In this document: positions 42,123 to 55,035 of the stretch, in pieces | How positions within the stretch are numbered: the stretch's first letter is position 1 | How the letters are laid out: each line of letters starts with the position of its first letter | Source of the DNA: Gnetum montanum | Lineage: Eukaryota; Streptophyta; Gnetopsida; Gnetales; Gnetaceae | Assembly (NCBI GenBank): GCA_015680685.1 | Contig: MNCI01035767.1 | Location: 22,093-86,092, forward strand | DNA: 64,000 bases | Reading direction: 5' to 3' | Program-made: the position numbers and the translations under genes | Notes under the pieces: model-generated | Seen by the model: only the letters and a program-made list of their open reading frames with translations | What the model was told of the DNA's origin: nothing | Databases searched by the model: none

Positions 42123-43100
42123 GATCCTCATATCTTTCTTTCTATGTTTCACTAACAGTTTGATAATCTTTAAAACATTTTCAATGAAGCACCTATAGTA
42201 ACTAATGTGGCCAAGGAATGAACTCACATGTTTCAATGTTTTTGGCTATTTGGTTATTCCTTGGATGATCCTTACTTTTTTTGGGTCTACCTCAATCCCT
42301 TTGTTTGAAATCCAATGCCCCAAGAGAATGCTCTTTTGGAACATTAGATGGCTCTTCTATTAATTGAGTCTTAGCATTTTCTTCACACAACATTGAAGAA
42401 CTTGCTCAAGGTAGTCCAAGGCTTGCTTAAAGGTAGCCCTATATGTAGAGAAGTCATCCATGAAAACTTCTACTCTACTACTAATATGTTTTTGGAAGAT
42501 TCTTAGGACCAATTATTGGAATGTGAAAAGAGCATTACATAGGTCAAAGTGTATCTCCTACATACAAAAGTCTCCCAGGGACTTGTGATTGTTATCTTGG
42601 CCTAGTCCTCCAATGCTATCTAGATTTGGTTATAGCTACTATAACCATCCAGAAAGCTGTAATAACAATTCCTCACAATGGTGTCCAACACCTAGTTCAC
42701 AAATGGCAATGGGAAATGATCTTTATAGGGTGCCATGTTTAACAACCAAATGTTTATACAGGCTCTCCACTTTTCTTCTTTTGTTGGTATAATAACAAGT
42801 GGACTAATCCACTTGCTATTTGCAATGGAGTAAATGAACCCAACCTCGAGGATTTTTTTAATCTTCTCCTTGACAATTTGCTTGAGTTTTGGATTCAAGC
42901 ATCTTTATAGTTGCCTTTTTGTCTTGATGGAGAAGTCTATGTAGATTATGTGTTGGCATATCCTAGGATCAATTCCTATTAGCTCATGATATTACCAGGT
43001 GAAGGCTGTTGTCCATTTATTTACAACTTCCAATAATTTCTTTTTCTATTCAGGAGCAAGTGTGGCATTGATAATTACCAGCTTGTCATTGTTTAAAAAT
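42123..43100 (-). pseudogene. D reverse transcriptase
   Basis: Minus-strand blocks in order: PKLKQIVKEKIKKILEVGFI, SPLVIIPTKEEKWRACINIW, YKDHFPLPFVNQVLDTIV, SFLDGYSSYNQI, LCNALFTFQ, then VFMDDFSTYRATFKQALDYL with the catalytic DD, LLGHWISNKGIEVDPKKV and HVSSFLGHISYYRCFIEN. The best-preserved RT of the Athila-like set, but still with several TAG stops. It is cut after RKKDM by the copia-like insert. Confidence 0.82.
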
Positions 43101-43389
43101 GCATATTTCATTCCTACTAGTAGAGCCTTTAACTCAAAGGGCTCTTACATGAAACTCTTAGGGATCTCCAATTCTCCCCAATAGATCTCACTTTCTGCAT
43201 AAAAGAGTTGGCAATGAAGCTACTCTAATTTCTTCATGCTTTCAATATAGGTGCTAATGAGGCTCTTAGTTGGTTCCATGCATATTGTTTATCTTGCTTG
43301 ATAATCTATTACCTACCATTGGATACACTTATATTTAGTGGCTGATGGGTATAGGCAGCATTGAATTTCTATTGTCTCTACACACTAAT

Positions 43390-43820
43390 TGCATAGTCTT
43401 TTCATGCAATAGCACCCGATGTGATTGTACATGATGCATGAGCCTCTTTTCTTCTTGATCTTATTAAATTCATTTTCCTTGGAAATCTCTAAGGAAAGTT
43501 GTTGAATCCCCAACCTTGCATCAATGGTGCTCAACCATGCCCTTCCCCTGATGATAGGAAAGTTCCCTTTGTAGTCCTCCACATGGATCACCAAAACATT
43601 AGTAGGATAGTATCATCCACAAATGGTGGTCATGATGTCATTTACTAATCACAAAGAAATAGTGATGGATTGGTTTGCTAGCTCTAGTCTGACATTGCTC
43701 TTTTTGAAGGAAGGAAATTTCTAGAATTTATACATCTCTTATGAAATTAAGTTGAGTTTGGAACCTGAATCCAAAGAGCCTTACATGGTTCATTTTTGGT
43801 GATCTAGAAGTAAATAATAG
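43390..43820 (-). pseudogene. D protease
   Basis: VIHVEDYKGNFPIIRGRAWL and STIDARLGIQQLSLEISKEN match the A2 protease C-terminal half. The upstream half is read with stops. The linker to RT is 43100-43390. Confidence 0.65.
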
Positions 43821-43829
43821 GACTTCTAG

Positions 43830-46560
43830 GATCGAATATTTTCCTAAAAAGATGGCCAAATTTGATCCAATCTATGACCACATAAGTCAACATGATAGTG
43901 TGCAACTGGGAAGCACTTTGGTTTGAAGGTTTCTTGATAGATATTTCAAAGGTTGAAGTAGTAGGGTTGGTAGCCATAGGTGTTTACGATGGCTTTGTGG
44001 GATTGTTGGTTCTAAATAATGGCCTCTTATAAGACTTGGATTTAGGAGGACTCGACTAAGGAGCCTATTGCAAGTTTATTGCCCTTGTAGCATTTCTTTG
44101 TTGTGGTTGGGTAGGTATTTCATCCTACATAGATGGAGTAGGTGGTAGGGGTGTTAATGATGGTGGTGCAAGAGTGGATGGATCTTGAGGAGGATAAAAG
44201 TAAAAACATAAACTCTCCTCTTAGAGAAGGTGCTCTACAATACTTTAGAGGGTAGTAGTGGTGTGGAAAGGAAGCATGAATAGAAGAGTCACGTGGATAG
44301 ACTAGCTCTAAACATAATAACCATAGGGGTCAGGTTGATGATAAGGGTATGGTTACCCTAGAGGTGGCATCCCTCATGATTGTAGGTGTTTCTATTGTTA
44401 GTACTATTATGAAGAATGAGGTGATGCTCCACTCAAATAGTATGCCTATTGGTGTAATTGCTATTGATAGTTACCTTGTGTATAAGGCAACCTTCTAGTT
44501 ACTTGCCATATTGCCAATATAGGATTTAAAGTTTATATCCTAGATTCTTGTAGGTGTGACAACATGCGACAACATCCCATAGGATGCTTGTATTGATAGA
44601 TTTCATAGCCATCATCATCAATTTTAGAATCTGTAACTTCATCTATTATTACAAATTTACCTTTATCCTTGCAATATTCCTATTCATCATCCTTTTTCTT
44701 TCTTCATTCAAAGCCACTACCTTCTTGATCTCTGAATTTCTTGTCAATCTTCAAAGTAGTTTGGAACTTCTTATCTAAGAAGTCCCACATCTTATTTATG
44801 TTAGACAATATTTTAATAACATATTTTTGGATTGACAAGTTTTTCCTTTGCACAACTTCATCAAGTAGTGTCTCCTCCTTATTCTAATAGAAACAGACCT
44901 CCCTCTTACAAATGGAGGATTTTTTGTTGTACTTCTCTACACTTTTCCATTTCTTTAGGTCTCCTTCCTCTTTGGTCACTTGCTCTATGAGCCTTTGGAT
45001 TTGATGGGTCCTTAGCTTAGAAAGTCTTCCTTAGGCATATATCCTAAGGCTTCTCCTTGTTTCAGTTTTGAGCCCATCTATGATACGGTGTAGTTGATCT
45101 CATTGGAAGTATTCATGGCCTAGGAATCAGTGCAACAAAGAGTAGTACTTGACCATGGCTTCATCCAAGGACTCATGAGTGCCTTATTTCCAACATTGGA
45201 TTTGGCTTTGTAGATTGGACACTCTAGAGTACATTTGATATTTGTCATTGGACAACTCTAGCATCATACTCCATTTTTGAATAGATTCTATTTCTAAGAA
45301 TTGGTACTAACTTTCTGATCTTTTTATGAGTGTCCTTGCGAATAGCTTTAGCTTTTTCCATTCATTTTCCACATTTTGAAAGGTACATGCATCATGGAAG
45401 GCTTGCAAATGATTTTGTGGATTTGAATTATATTCCCTCTCAAATTTGGGGATATTGTTCATATCCAACTATTTAATGCAACTATTCTTTAGGTGCCTAG
45501 TGGGAATTTTGATAGCCTCTAAAATATTCAATAGGTTTCTTATAGCTAGCAAAGGCTCACTGTAGTCATAATGGTCTTGATGATCCTTATCCTAGTCATG
45601 ATGCCTACAATGATTCCTACTATGCCTTCAGTCTTTGTGACATTCTCCCCCTTATTGTTGTTCATGCCCTTGCTCTCTATTGTTCCAACAAAATCTATGA
45701 TCATCTCTATCCTACTATTCATCTCCATTATGATCTTTATTGCTCTTTCCATGGTCCTAGCCACTACTTCTCCTATTAGAGTTGGAGAAGAAAAATGATG
45801 AAGATGATGATGAAGGTGTAGAGGAAGGAGAATTAGCACTGGAATGATGCTTATTACTTTTTCATCTTTGGTTCCTACCATGATCATCATGTTTATCTTT
45901 CTCTTGTTGCTTTTCATTGTCCCTACCTCTAGATTAATGGCTTTGGTTGTTGTCTTTTGAGTTTCCCTAATCCTTTGAACCATTCTTTCCCCAACCCATG
46001 TTGTTCACAGTTGATTGCAAACTTTGGTTGAGGGTCTTCCCTTCAAAGAATGGAAGAGAATCTATGTAGTGGGACTGGCCTGAAAAGAAGTCCTTGCCAT
46101 CTTTGTGTGGTTGTAAGAACAAGTGGGTAGGAAACCTTTTGCCCTTTGAAGCCTCATATTAAGCTTCCATCTACTGATATTTCTTTCATTAGGCATCAGT
46201 GGGATGATAATCCCAAGAGATGTGATCTTGGACCTTGTCCTCTGAGTTAAGTCAAGAAATGCCCAACCTAATTAGATTATCCAACAACATTGTAGGAACA
46301 GATTGGTTGGGAGGTAACATGATGTTTCCTTCCATGTCCCTTTGTCACATTTTCTCATCCTAATATAGGATGAAGGTGAAATCCAGAGTATAAGAATTTG
46401 GATGGGTGTACATAATTTGACATTGTTGGGACACCTACATCCTTTTTCCTTCTTTCCTTTGATTGGATTGACTTGTAAATGGTGGTGGAGATTCTTCCCT
46501 TAGAGAAGAAGTCATATTAGCAATTGCTAATTCACAATGTGCATGTGTGGTTATATTCTT
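43830..46560 (-). pseudogene. D gag
   Basis: Minus-strand frames with many stops: a basic, Asn/Ser/His-rich N-terminal linker near 45990-45540 with SPSSTPSSSSSFF, a helical gag domain around 45500-45040, an acidic and Lys-rich part near 44900-44600, and a Gln/Tyr/Pro-rich tail near 44560-44150. The order and wording follow A2 gag (2990-4967 plus 22635-23185). No zinc knuckle is clear. Confidence 0.6.
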
Positions 46561-46642
46561 AATGATTTAGCATTAGTTACTCTTTACAATGTCTTTATAG
46601 GATTTCACTATATTTCCTATGTAGAACACTTAGCTAGACTAA

Positions 46643-46661
46643 GTCCCTAGCAAGGATACCA
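46643..46661 (-). promoter_or_regulatory. Primer-binding site of D
   Basis: TGGTATCCTTGCTAGGGAC on the minus strand directly follows the LTR end; a tRNA-Asp-like site as in A2. Confidence 0.65.
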
Positions 46662-46662
46662 A

Positions 46663-47536
46663 TGATGAGTAGTAAGTAGTCCCTACATCCAACCATATGA
46701 ATCATAACTATTCATCAGTGATCTAGTTGAATTCTATGGATTTAGCCCTTAAGTGCACTAATGGGCAAAGGTAGTATCATGAGAGGTATGATGTCTTTTT
46801 GGCTTCAGTTATGTAAACTCAGTTGTATGGTTAAGTGTAAGCCAAGGTACATGATTTATATTTATATTTTCTATTTTATTTTATTTAATCTAAGTGTAAA
46901 ACAAAGATAATTAATTAGAAATTGATTATTTAACTATCTAATACCTTAATTTAACTAGCCTAACATAAGCATCCAAGCCCACTTTTCGTTTGCATCCTAA
47001 ACTTGCTCTAATGCTACTTGGTTACCAAGTATCTATTGCTAGGTGTGCTAAATAGCCACTATTGGGATTACCAAGTATTAAGTGGTATGTCCAAAGTGTT
47101 CATACTTATGTGTTGTTATTAAATTTTTTAATTAACTAAAACATGAATGTAGAGTACATGAATAATAAAGTGCATGAAAAGAAAACTTAATCTATTCTTA
47201 AGTTTTGCAAGGAGTTCCAATAATCTCATCTTTATTGTCATCACATCAAAGTGTTTAGGTACATTCATGCTCGAATAAGGATTCGTATAATCCTTGAAGT
47301 CCTACTGCGAACACTCATAAAATATTCTAACTTTGGGCTAGGAAAACTACAAGACTTCAACTAGGCTACTGGCTTAACATGCCATAAATGTGGTGGATAC
47401 TCACATTTATATAGGCAAGCCTAGACACTGTGTATATGCATCAAACCATGCATTGACAAGGCTATGTTGATGAGGCTATGTCAAAGAGGCTACATCGACA
47501 CATGCCCATCGATGCAGCTAATTAAATAATTCATCA
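46663..47536 (-). repeat. D 5' LTR
   Basis: 874 bp, minus strand from TGATGAAT (47536) to ACTCATCA (46663), homologous to the A1 and A2 LTRs. A TATA-like tatataaatgtg lies near 47412 on the minus strand. Confidence 0.83.
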
Positions 47537-47959
47537 GGGTTAAACATGAATTTTTCTCATGATAATACCCTAACTCACATTGGTGTAGTTTAGATTTAAA
47601 TCTAAGAAAAATTTAATTTAATTTTTCAAAATTTTTGTTGATACCTTCATATCTTTCTTCAATGGTCTCGATCTCCTCTTCATTACTTGAGTTGCCATCA
47701 TCATATTATGGTTAAAACACTATAGCCATGCATGTAAGGTGAGTTTTGGAGATGTCACCTTCCTCTCTTTTCATCTCACTAGATTTTTCTTCTTTATCTT
47801 ATTTGCTAATTAGGGAATTCTCTTTTTCCTTTAGTTTGACTTAATCCTACAACTTTTTTTCCTTTGATCATTTTGAGGCAAGATGTCCTCATCCATTACA
47901 TACCCATCAAATAATATTCATAATATCTAAAGAAGATGTGGGCCTTGGTACCAAATCAG

Positions 47960-48890
47960 AAAGCTTACATCTTGGCTACTTTTTTCTTTTTCTTTTTCTT
48001 TCTTCCTCAAGCTTGTTAGTGATCATCCTCCTAACTCTTTTGGTAAGCAGTGCCAGCTTTGAATCATCAAGATCATCATGACCATTATATAGGAAGGTCT
48101 TACTTTGTAGCTTTTTGTTTTTATCAACTATTTTTTTGATTTGAGGAGAGAGCAATGAAATCATCAGTGAGCACTCCTTCCCCAACTAAAGTCATCTCAT
48201 AAGTTTGAAGAGTACTTTAAAGTTCTTCAAATTTTAAAGTATCAAAATCTGTTACTTCTTTCATTACAACATTCTTCATTTTATACTTAAAATTTAGTTT
48301 TTTAACTATCCTATAAACAACTTTACTTTTAGGAAGATTTTGACCTATCACTCAAATAAAATAGACAAGATCATGTATCTGATTAAAGTACTAATGAATC
48401 CTCTCATCTTTTCTCATTATGAGGTTTTTGAACTAATTTAGCTATAGAATGACTTTTGATTGCTTGACCACTTTGGTACCTTCATAATTTTCCTCTAAGA
48501 TAACCAATAATGCTTTGGATGTTTTGTAATGACTAACTTGATTGTATTCTCTTGTGTTAGGATGGAAGCTATGACTTTTCTTATTCATAAAGGCCTTCGT
48601 GTCATTATCATCCCATTTTAATTATTCATTTGCAAGTGCTATGTATCAACAACACTTTGTTACATGTTAAGCTTAAAAGTTTCTAAGTACATATGCACTC
48701 AACATTTTTAGAAGTCATTGTTAGTTCCATTGAAGAGAGGTAGTCACATATGCGATATTTTCTATTTCCCTTCCATTTTCATTGCTTTGTCAAACCTAAG
48801 AAAGAGTAAGTAACCAAGATCTATGATGACTTGTAAATTAATTAACTTAGAAGGGAGGTGATAAATGAGTTATATAACAATTAAAAATTT
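47960..48890 (-). pseudogene. Ty1/copia gag remnant (UBN2 type)
   Basis: The minus strand reads ILEENYEGTKVVKQSKVIL, ERIHxYFNQIHDLV, GQNLPKSKVVYRIVKKLNF, LKFEELQSTLQTYEMTL and DDSKLALLTKRVRRMITNK. This is the series found in plant copia gag (LExxYEGTKxVKxSK, KIVRKILRSL, LxxDELxGSLQxYE, then the DExxAL segment before the zinc knuckle). The zinc knuckle and everything downstream are missing; D begins at 47536. Stops and two or more frame changes. No LTR for it can be identified with confidence. Confidence 0.72.
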
Positions 48891-48983
48891 AAATTAACCT
48901 ACTAAAATCAAGTGCACAAGGAATAAACTCATCAATGTATGTGGTAAAGCTTATGATCATAAAATTCAAATTAAATTAAAGTT

Positions 48984-49245
48984 GTATTGAGGTTACCAGT
49001 ATAGTAGATCCTCATATACTAGTAGTTCTTGTAGAATGATCAACAAGTATTTAAGCTTGGTATCTTGTAGGACTTCCAACAATCTTATAAGGTTGAGTAA
49101 AAATATGATGCTCTCAAAGACACATACATGACCCTTTAGGGTGAAGGAAAATCAATAAACACTTGGCCATCCAAGTGCGAATCCCTTAGGGAAACAATGT
49201 AGGTCTTCACTTAGAGAATTCATACTCCTTAGAGTAATAAAAATG
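48984..49245 (+). repeat. Left arm of N-bounded inverted repeat
   Basis: 262 bp that return as an almost exact reverse complement at 49471-49732; I see one mismatch (accagt against actagt). It ends at the N at 49246. See finding. Confidence 0.9.
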
Positions 49246-49246
49246 N

Positions 49247-49470
49247 TTACAAAGGGCTTGGAAGGATGAATTGGAAGTTATACCAATAGAGGTACATCTC
49301 TCTCCTAGGATTTGATTGTATTGAGTGCGTGGATCCATTTTTCATTCATTATTTCATTATACATGTGTGGATCTAGATCTATAGCTTGTTATGTCTTTCT
49401 CCTAGTGAGAGCTTTATTGGTGTAGGTCTAATTTTTAGAATCACTCTCTCTATAAACTCTATCCTTCTAT
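49247..49470. other. Unique middle of the N-bounded block
   Basis: 224 bp between the repeat arms; no coding content. It may be part of a retrotransposon LTR; too little is left to say. Confidence 0.4.
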
Positions 49471-49732
49471 CATTTTTATTACTCTAAGGAGTATGAATTC
49501 TCTAAGTGAAGACCTACATTGTTTCCCTAAGGGATTCGCACTTGGATGGCCAAGTGTTTATTGATTTTCCTTCACCCTAAAGGGTCATGTATGTGTCTTT
49601 GAGAGCATCATATTTTTACTCAACCTTATAAGATTGTTGGAAGTCCTACAAGATACCAAGCTTAAATACTTGTTGATCATTCTACAAGAACTACTAGTAT
49701 ATGAGGATCTACTATACTAGTAACCTCAATAC
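49471..49732 (-). repeat. Right arm of N-bounded inverted repeat
   Basis: Reverse complement of 48984-49245, ending at the N at 49733. Confidence 0.9.
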
Positions 49733-49733
49733 N

Positions 49734-52700
49734 ATCTTGTGCCATGTAGATTTCCTACTTCAAAATAGAGCTAAGGAAATGGCTAGAAATGTCTTTTTAT
49801 TTATTTTTTAAATGCATACCATGGACATCTCACTTATGGCTTGAATGTTCATACTATGAAGGTTGAATCAAAAGTTCAATGTCTAGAGCATGGTGGGACA
49901 TCTATCCTATCATTTCATTTAGCTTTACTTTGACATCCATATTGAAGGCTTAAACATCTAAGATTGGGATGTCCAACTTATGTCCTTGGATGTATAAGAC
50001 TAGGAAATTTGGACTCAGATCTAGGATAGCTACAATGGACGCTTTTAACATCTAAAGTTGACCTACTCTTTGCTTGGATATTTGGACTTAACTCTATACA
50101 TTTGAACAGTATATGGGATTGAGAAAGATGATTGATTTTGGACCTTCATGTATCTTGAAATACTTGATCTAGATTTCTTGACTCCTACCTTATCATGGTA
50201 CTCATTGACATGGTTAAAGCATGAACCATAAGAGCAACCAAATGGAATTCTTCATTGTGTAGCTTTTAGACAACTAAAATGTAAGAAAGGTCAACAACAT
50301 CTTATCATAACTTTATGGTGAGTCATTGCTTGGGTGATGGCCTTGTTATTATAATTTAATAAGGTTAATATTTGTACTAATGGTTCATATTATTCCTTAT
50401 TAATGTTTGGATTATATTATTTTTATAAAGCATATGTACACTATCCTTGTTGGAATTGTGATAGATAGGTATCATGAATTGAATGGTGTTAAGTTTTATG
50501 TGATCTATTTGACCATAAGATCTAAGGAGATAGTAAATAATTAAGTTGATATTAGTTATTGTATAGTTAACAAATTTATTTATAACACCATAGCATTTAT
50601 AGGCACTATAAAGTAACACTAAGTATATGGAGCACACTAGTTAGTAAACCAAGATATTATTAGAGATGCAAAGTAAGTTCATACCTAGAGGTTATCTTGA
50701 ATTGTACTTTACAGACTTCACATATTTACTTGTGATTTCATATGAGTATTTATAGGTTAAGTATGACCATAATGTTTATTGGAGAAAGACAAAATTATTT
50801 GTTAAACATTAACTAAATAGTGATTTACATAGGTAATTTATTAAATATGAATATTGTGCTTCATTATAATAGTGACATCACCATGGTGGTGATAATATAA
50901 AAGTATAGTGAACACTATATATAGATCTTTAGAATTTTAAGCTTAGTAAACATATCAAATGCTTAACATTACTATATATGCAATAGTTCTATAGTTACTT
51001 CGATAGGTAACCAAAAGAATATATACAGCTACTGATATTTTATTACATTTTTGTTGACCTAAAGAATCTCTTAGATAAATTAAGTTGTGTAAAATACATC
51101 AACAGGAACAAATCCTAAGTATAATAAATTTCTCAAATATTAATGTAACTTGAACACATCTTTTATATAATTTCTTGGAACTAACATTGGTAGCTTGAAT
51201 AGTTCATACAAAGTATTATGAGAAATATGTTATTTTCTTATGAAGAGTTCTATTTAATTACATTCTAATAATACATGTTTCTCATGTTCTACTACTTGCA
51301 ATAAATGCACCTGACATATTCTATCTTCATTGTACTCATTGTTCTATCATTTAGTTCCAATTTAAAGATGTTGTGATCCCATTCTTACTATGCAAATTTG
51401 TGCTCTTATGGATATTGGAATTTTTTATGGAGATAATTTGTTTTGTCATATCTATTACATCTAATATTTTTCTAGTAAAATTAAAGCTTTTTTTTTTTGG
51501 TATTTGTACCTCATTTTACCATCTCTCTAAAACTTTCTTTGTAACAAGTTTCCAAACTTCTTGTTAATTAGGATTCCATTAAAATAATCAATATTCCATT
51601 TTTGTAGCCACAATAATCCTTCATGGAATTAATCTTATTTCTAAGATTTTTGATGATCTCTCTTGAGATCTTACTACTATTTTTATTTTTCAACTAAAAT
51701 GTTAAAAACTAATATAGTGTTTCAACTTCCAATGGCAAAAAAGTAGCTTCTAATAAAAGTTTTGCGTATGCAATTAGAGTTATTTCCTTGAATTCATACA
51801 AATTTTTTTAAAAAAAGTTTTTCAATTATTTTCCATGATTCTTGATCAAGACCTGGGCCCCACATTTCTCATTTATAAAACACTATAGTTTGCGCAATTA
51901 TTTTAAAAAATATATTTTTAAATTTTTGAAGTCCAAATGTTGTGATTGCTACATTTGTTCTTCATTGTATAGAAAGCCTTCCATCTATATATAATCACAT
52001 GAAATTATTTTTACAATACTACAACAAAAAATAAAGAATCTTAGTTCATTGCCTATAATTATGGGGTAATCTACTCAAAGTTGAAGTCCTTATTAAAAAC
52101 TTTTTAATAAAGCATAGTTTATCTTAAAGAATTAATAACTAATATTAATTTAGTAAAGTAAAATTCAAAATTCAAAATGATAGTGAGCATTTCTTTCTTA
52201 ATAAACTAATTATATTTGGTGAATAATAAAATTGCAGCTAAAAAAGGCTATGATATTGCATCTATGATGTCATAGATGCAACATTTAAGCTCATTATGTG
52301 AAGTTTTAGTTATCATAAATGCCTATAAATATAATCTCACTTATCACATGTATGATACGTATGGTCATGAATTATAACTAGACTATGTCAATTTGTTTGA
52401 ATGGCCTAGTAATAGTTAGTGAGTACTTGTAGGATGAATATAAGTTAATTGTACAATATCTTATTTAAGTGAAATATACTAGGATACATTTCATGACAAA
52501 AAGTAAGATAGAGATTGATTCTCTTTTATTATAGCACTATGACTTAGCTTAAATTTACTTTCCTTTGTTATTTAATTTTTATTGCAAATTAGTATAATAT
52601 TTATAATTCTATCACACATTTAAATCATTGGCAAAATGAACATAACTTACTCTTGAGCATAAATGCATATTTGCTTGGTAATCCCAACTGTGATATTGCT

Positions 52701-53425
52701 TATTTTCCCACCAGTATACTACTTTATGATCGTAGTAGTGGGTATGCAAGTCTAGGATGTGACCAAAGATTGGAAAATGGACACTAATAATCATAGGCTA
52801 GTTTAAGATTTATTTTCATTATTTATTAATTATATTAATTAATTAATTAATTTTTATGTTTCCAATTAGTTTATTCATTGTTCCTATGCCTCGTCTAAAC
52901 TAAACTATACATAACCATAAGGATCACCACTACTCTAGGNGCCTATGCCTCATCTAAACTAAACTATACATAACCATAAGGATCACCACTACTCTAGGTA
53001 AAAAGATAGCGACCTATGATTACCTAATAAATATTATATGATAAGATAGTCCATCCATGGATTAGGACATGATCTACCATGATACTTATAGATTGTATGA
53101 TTGGGAATTTGACATACTTGTTGCTTATTAATATTATAGACTATTTTGACCTTAAAATTTCCTTTGAAATGTTAGAAAGAACAAGTAGAGACATTAGGAG
53201 CCTTACCTTTTCAAAATATAATATAATATAAATCATAAGCACAACAATCAAGAAAGAAAACGACATATCATGTACTTAAAATTAAAAATAACTTCACTAT
53301 CACATAGATTAAGATGTCCATAAATTAAAGTAATAAATCAAATAAGTTTCATCAATCCACCATTGAATCTATATCTACATTTTTTTTAGATTTGGAATAT
53401 GATGAAATATCTTTCATGTTAGGAG
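49734..53425. other. AT-rich stretch without recognisable genes
   Basis: 3.7 kb. No retrotransposon domain, RNA gene or long frame is convincing. There are a ttaattaatt run near 52830-52850 and many TA-rich patches. It is probably unrelated old intergenic DNA or a very old element. It ends at the N next to C. Confidence 0.5.
52883..52998. repeat. 57-bp direct repeat across a single N
   Basis: 52883-52939 and 52942-52998 are the same 57 bases with one difference (cgtc against catc), separated by n and one base. This looks like an overlap of two contigs that was not merged. Confidence 0.85.
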
Positions 53426-53426
53426 N
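53426..53426. other. Single-N assembly join beside element C
   Basis: The N lies ten bases before the C LTR start; base composition changes from AT-rich to GC-richer there. Confidence 0.8.
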
Positions 53427-53435
53427 CATGTCCAT

Positions 53436-54786
53436 TGAAACACCATGAAAATTACGAGTCGGCCTCAGGAAAAGATTCACAATTTAAGCAAGAACGCGCA
53501 TCAGCTTTGTTCAAGGACAAGTTTACATTTTGTTACGCACGGCAGCGTAATGAGCGTAATAAGCTCCAAAACAGTCGAAGGCAGAGTCTAGAGAAGCACA
53601 ACAGTTCGACACTTTTTTCTTGTAGCGCATGAATAGCTTGTCTTTACGCTCGTTACGTGGCGGCCCGTATCATTGCGTATTTATCATTAAGTTAGTCGTT
53701 GTTTACGCTTCATTACGCGCAGTTGCGTAATGAGCGTAAATCAGACATTGTTTACGCTTCAATACGCGCAGTTGCATAGTGAGTGTAAATAAGACATTGT
53801 TTACACTTCGTTATGCGCGGCTGCGTAATGAGCGCAAGACAATTTTGGGCCTGTTGTTTTTATACCGGATTACGCTCATACACGCAACACAATGCGAATG
53901 AGTGTAATACAGCCTGAAAGCAATTGAAGCACGCTCAACATGCACCTGCTCTTCACACGCACAACACACAAACGAGCGTGTTGTGCGTAGTCACAGTCTG
54001 ACTTAAAATGATCAAGTCAACAGAACCTGAAATATCCGGGACCCACGTCATCAGGGTTGCGCCTTTTCCACGGAGCGTCGCGGCCTGTAAATACCTCAGT
54101 TGAGAAAGATACAGGGGTTGGCAAATCAGAGAAGTAGAAGCATTTTTCTGAGCACCAGAGCACTTAGCACTTTGGAGCAGAGATACAGAGAGCAGCGCTT
54201 TGGCAATTGTTGACAATATCACCTTACAGCCAAAGCAGAGCACAGTTCGCTTTGAGCACCGGTGACAGGAGTAATCGTTCTGCTGGAAAGACTCTATCAA
54301 TCAGAAACAATTGATCGGTAGACGTCAAAGCTTGGCCTTCCTTGCATCTCAGCTTTAGCCCACGAGGTAGATCAGACTTCTGTTTAGACCGTTTTGCATG
54401 TTGTTTTATGCTTGTTTCACATCCTGTAATCGGGGATTCCCTAGTGTAATTTCTCATACAAAATATACATTTTTAAGTCAAAGCGCAGATCTTGAAGCTA
54501 CGTGCTTCTCTGATGTCAGCCTCCTTTTATCGTGTTTAGCATTATCACCGTTGCAATCCGTCTACATCGTTTTCCCCTCGTTTTACGACTCTTCGAATCA
54601 GATCGCTCTTTTTTACGAAATTTTCATCGGTTTACTGATTAGTAAGTCCCTGTCTGATCAACAAGACCGTTTAGGGCGCCGTGGATTCGTTTTTCCAGCA
54701 TAGCCCTCGCTTGGATCCGTGGCTAAAACTGTGTACGCCGGAACCTCGGTCGGTATTTCCAGCTGCCGACGTTTTCCGTCGTTACA
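53436..54786 (+). repeat. C 5' LTR
   Basis: 1351 bp from TGAAACACCATG to GTTACA. It holds GCGTAA/TTACGC word clusters (53520-53900), for example gcgtaatgagcgtaaat with inverted partners. A TATA-like ctgtaaatacc lies near 54085. The window has no partner LTR; boundaries rest on the B LTR and the primer site. Confidence 0.75.
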
Positions 54787-54792
54787 GTTTTT

Positions 54793-54811
54793 TGGCGCTA
54801 GAAGGAGGGCC
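54793..54811 (+). promoter_or_regulatory. Primer-binding site of C
   Basis: TGGCGCTAGAAGGAGGGCC, six bases after the LTR end, identical to B over TGGCGCTAGAAG. A typical Tat/Ogre-type site; the tRNA is not assigned here. Confidence 0.8.
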
Positions 54812-55035
54812 TTTAGGCTCCGATCCGAATATTTCGGGTAGCCTTGGTAGCGATCCATACCTTAAACCATAGACGTAATACCTCTAGGGAAGTCTACGGT
54901 CAATCGGGTGGTATAGATTGGTCACAAGGACGGTTTCTTTGAAATCCTACAAGGCAGAAAGCCTTTTTTGTGTTTTTTGTTGCCAGTCATTTTCTTTTAG
55001 ATCCGATTACCAGTCACCATTGACTTCATCGATCA

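Larger units (their letters stand above)
39797..47536 (-). mobile_element. Element D, Athila-like, 3' end missing
   Basis: In element orientation: 5' LTR 47536-46663, primer site, gag, protease, RT, RNase H and the start of integrase, ending at 39797 against the A1 LTR. Integrase C-terminus, post-pol gene and 3' LTR are absent. A copia-like LTR splits RT from RNase H. The family is that of A1 and A2 by LTR ends, primer site and RT wording. Confidence 0.8.

Noticed and set aside
49734-53425. Search for host exons, tRNA, rRNA or microsatellite structure in the AT-rich stretch
   Set aside because: Only short frames and simple TA-rich patches; nothing with support.
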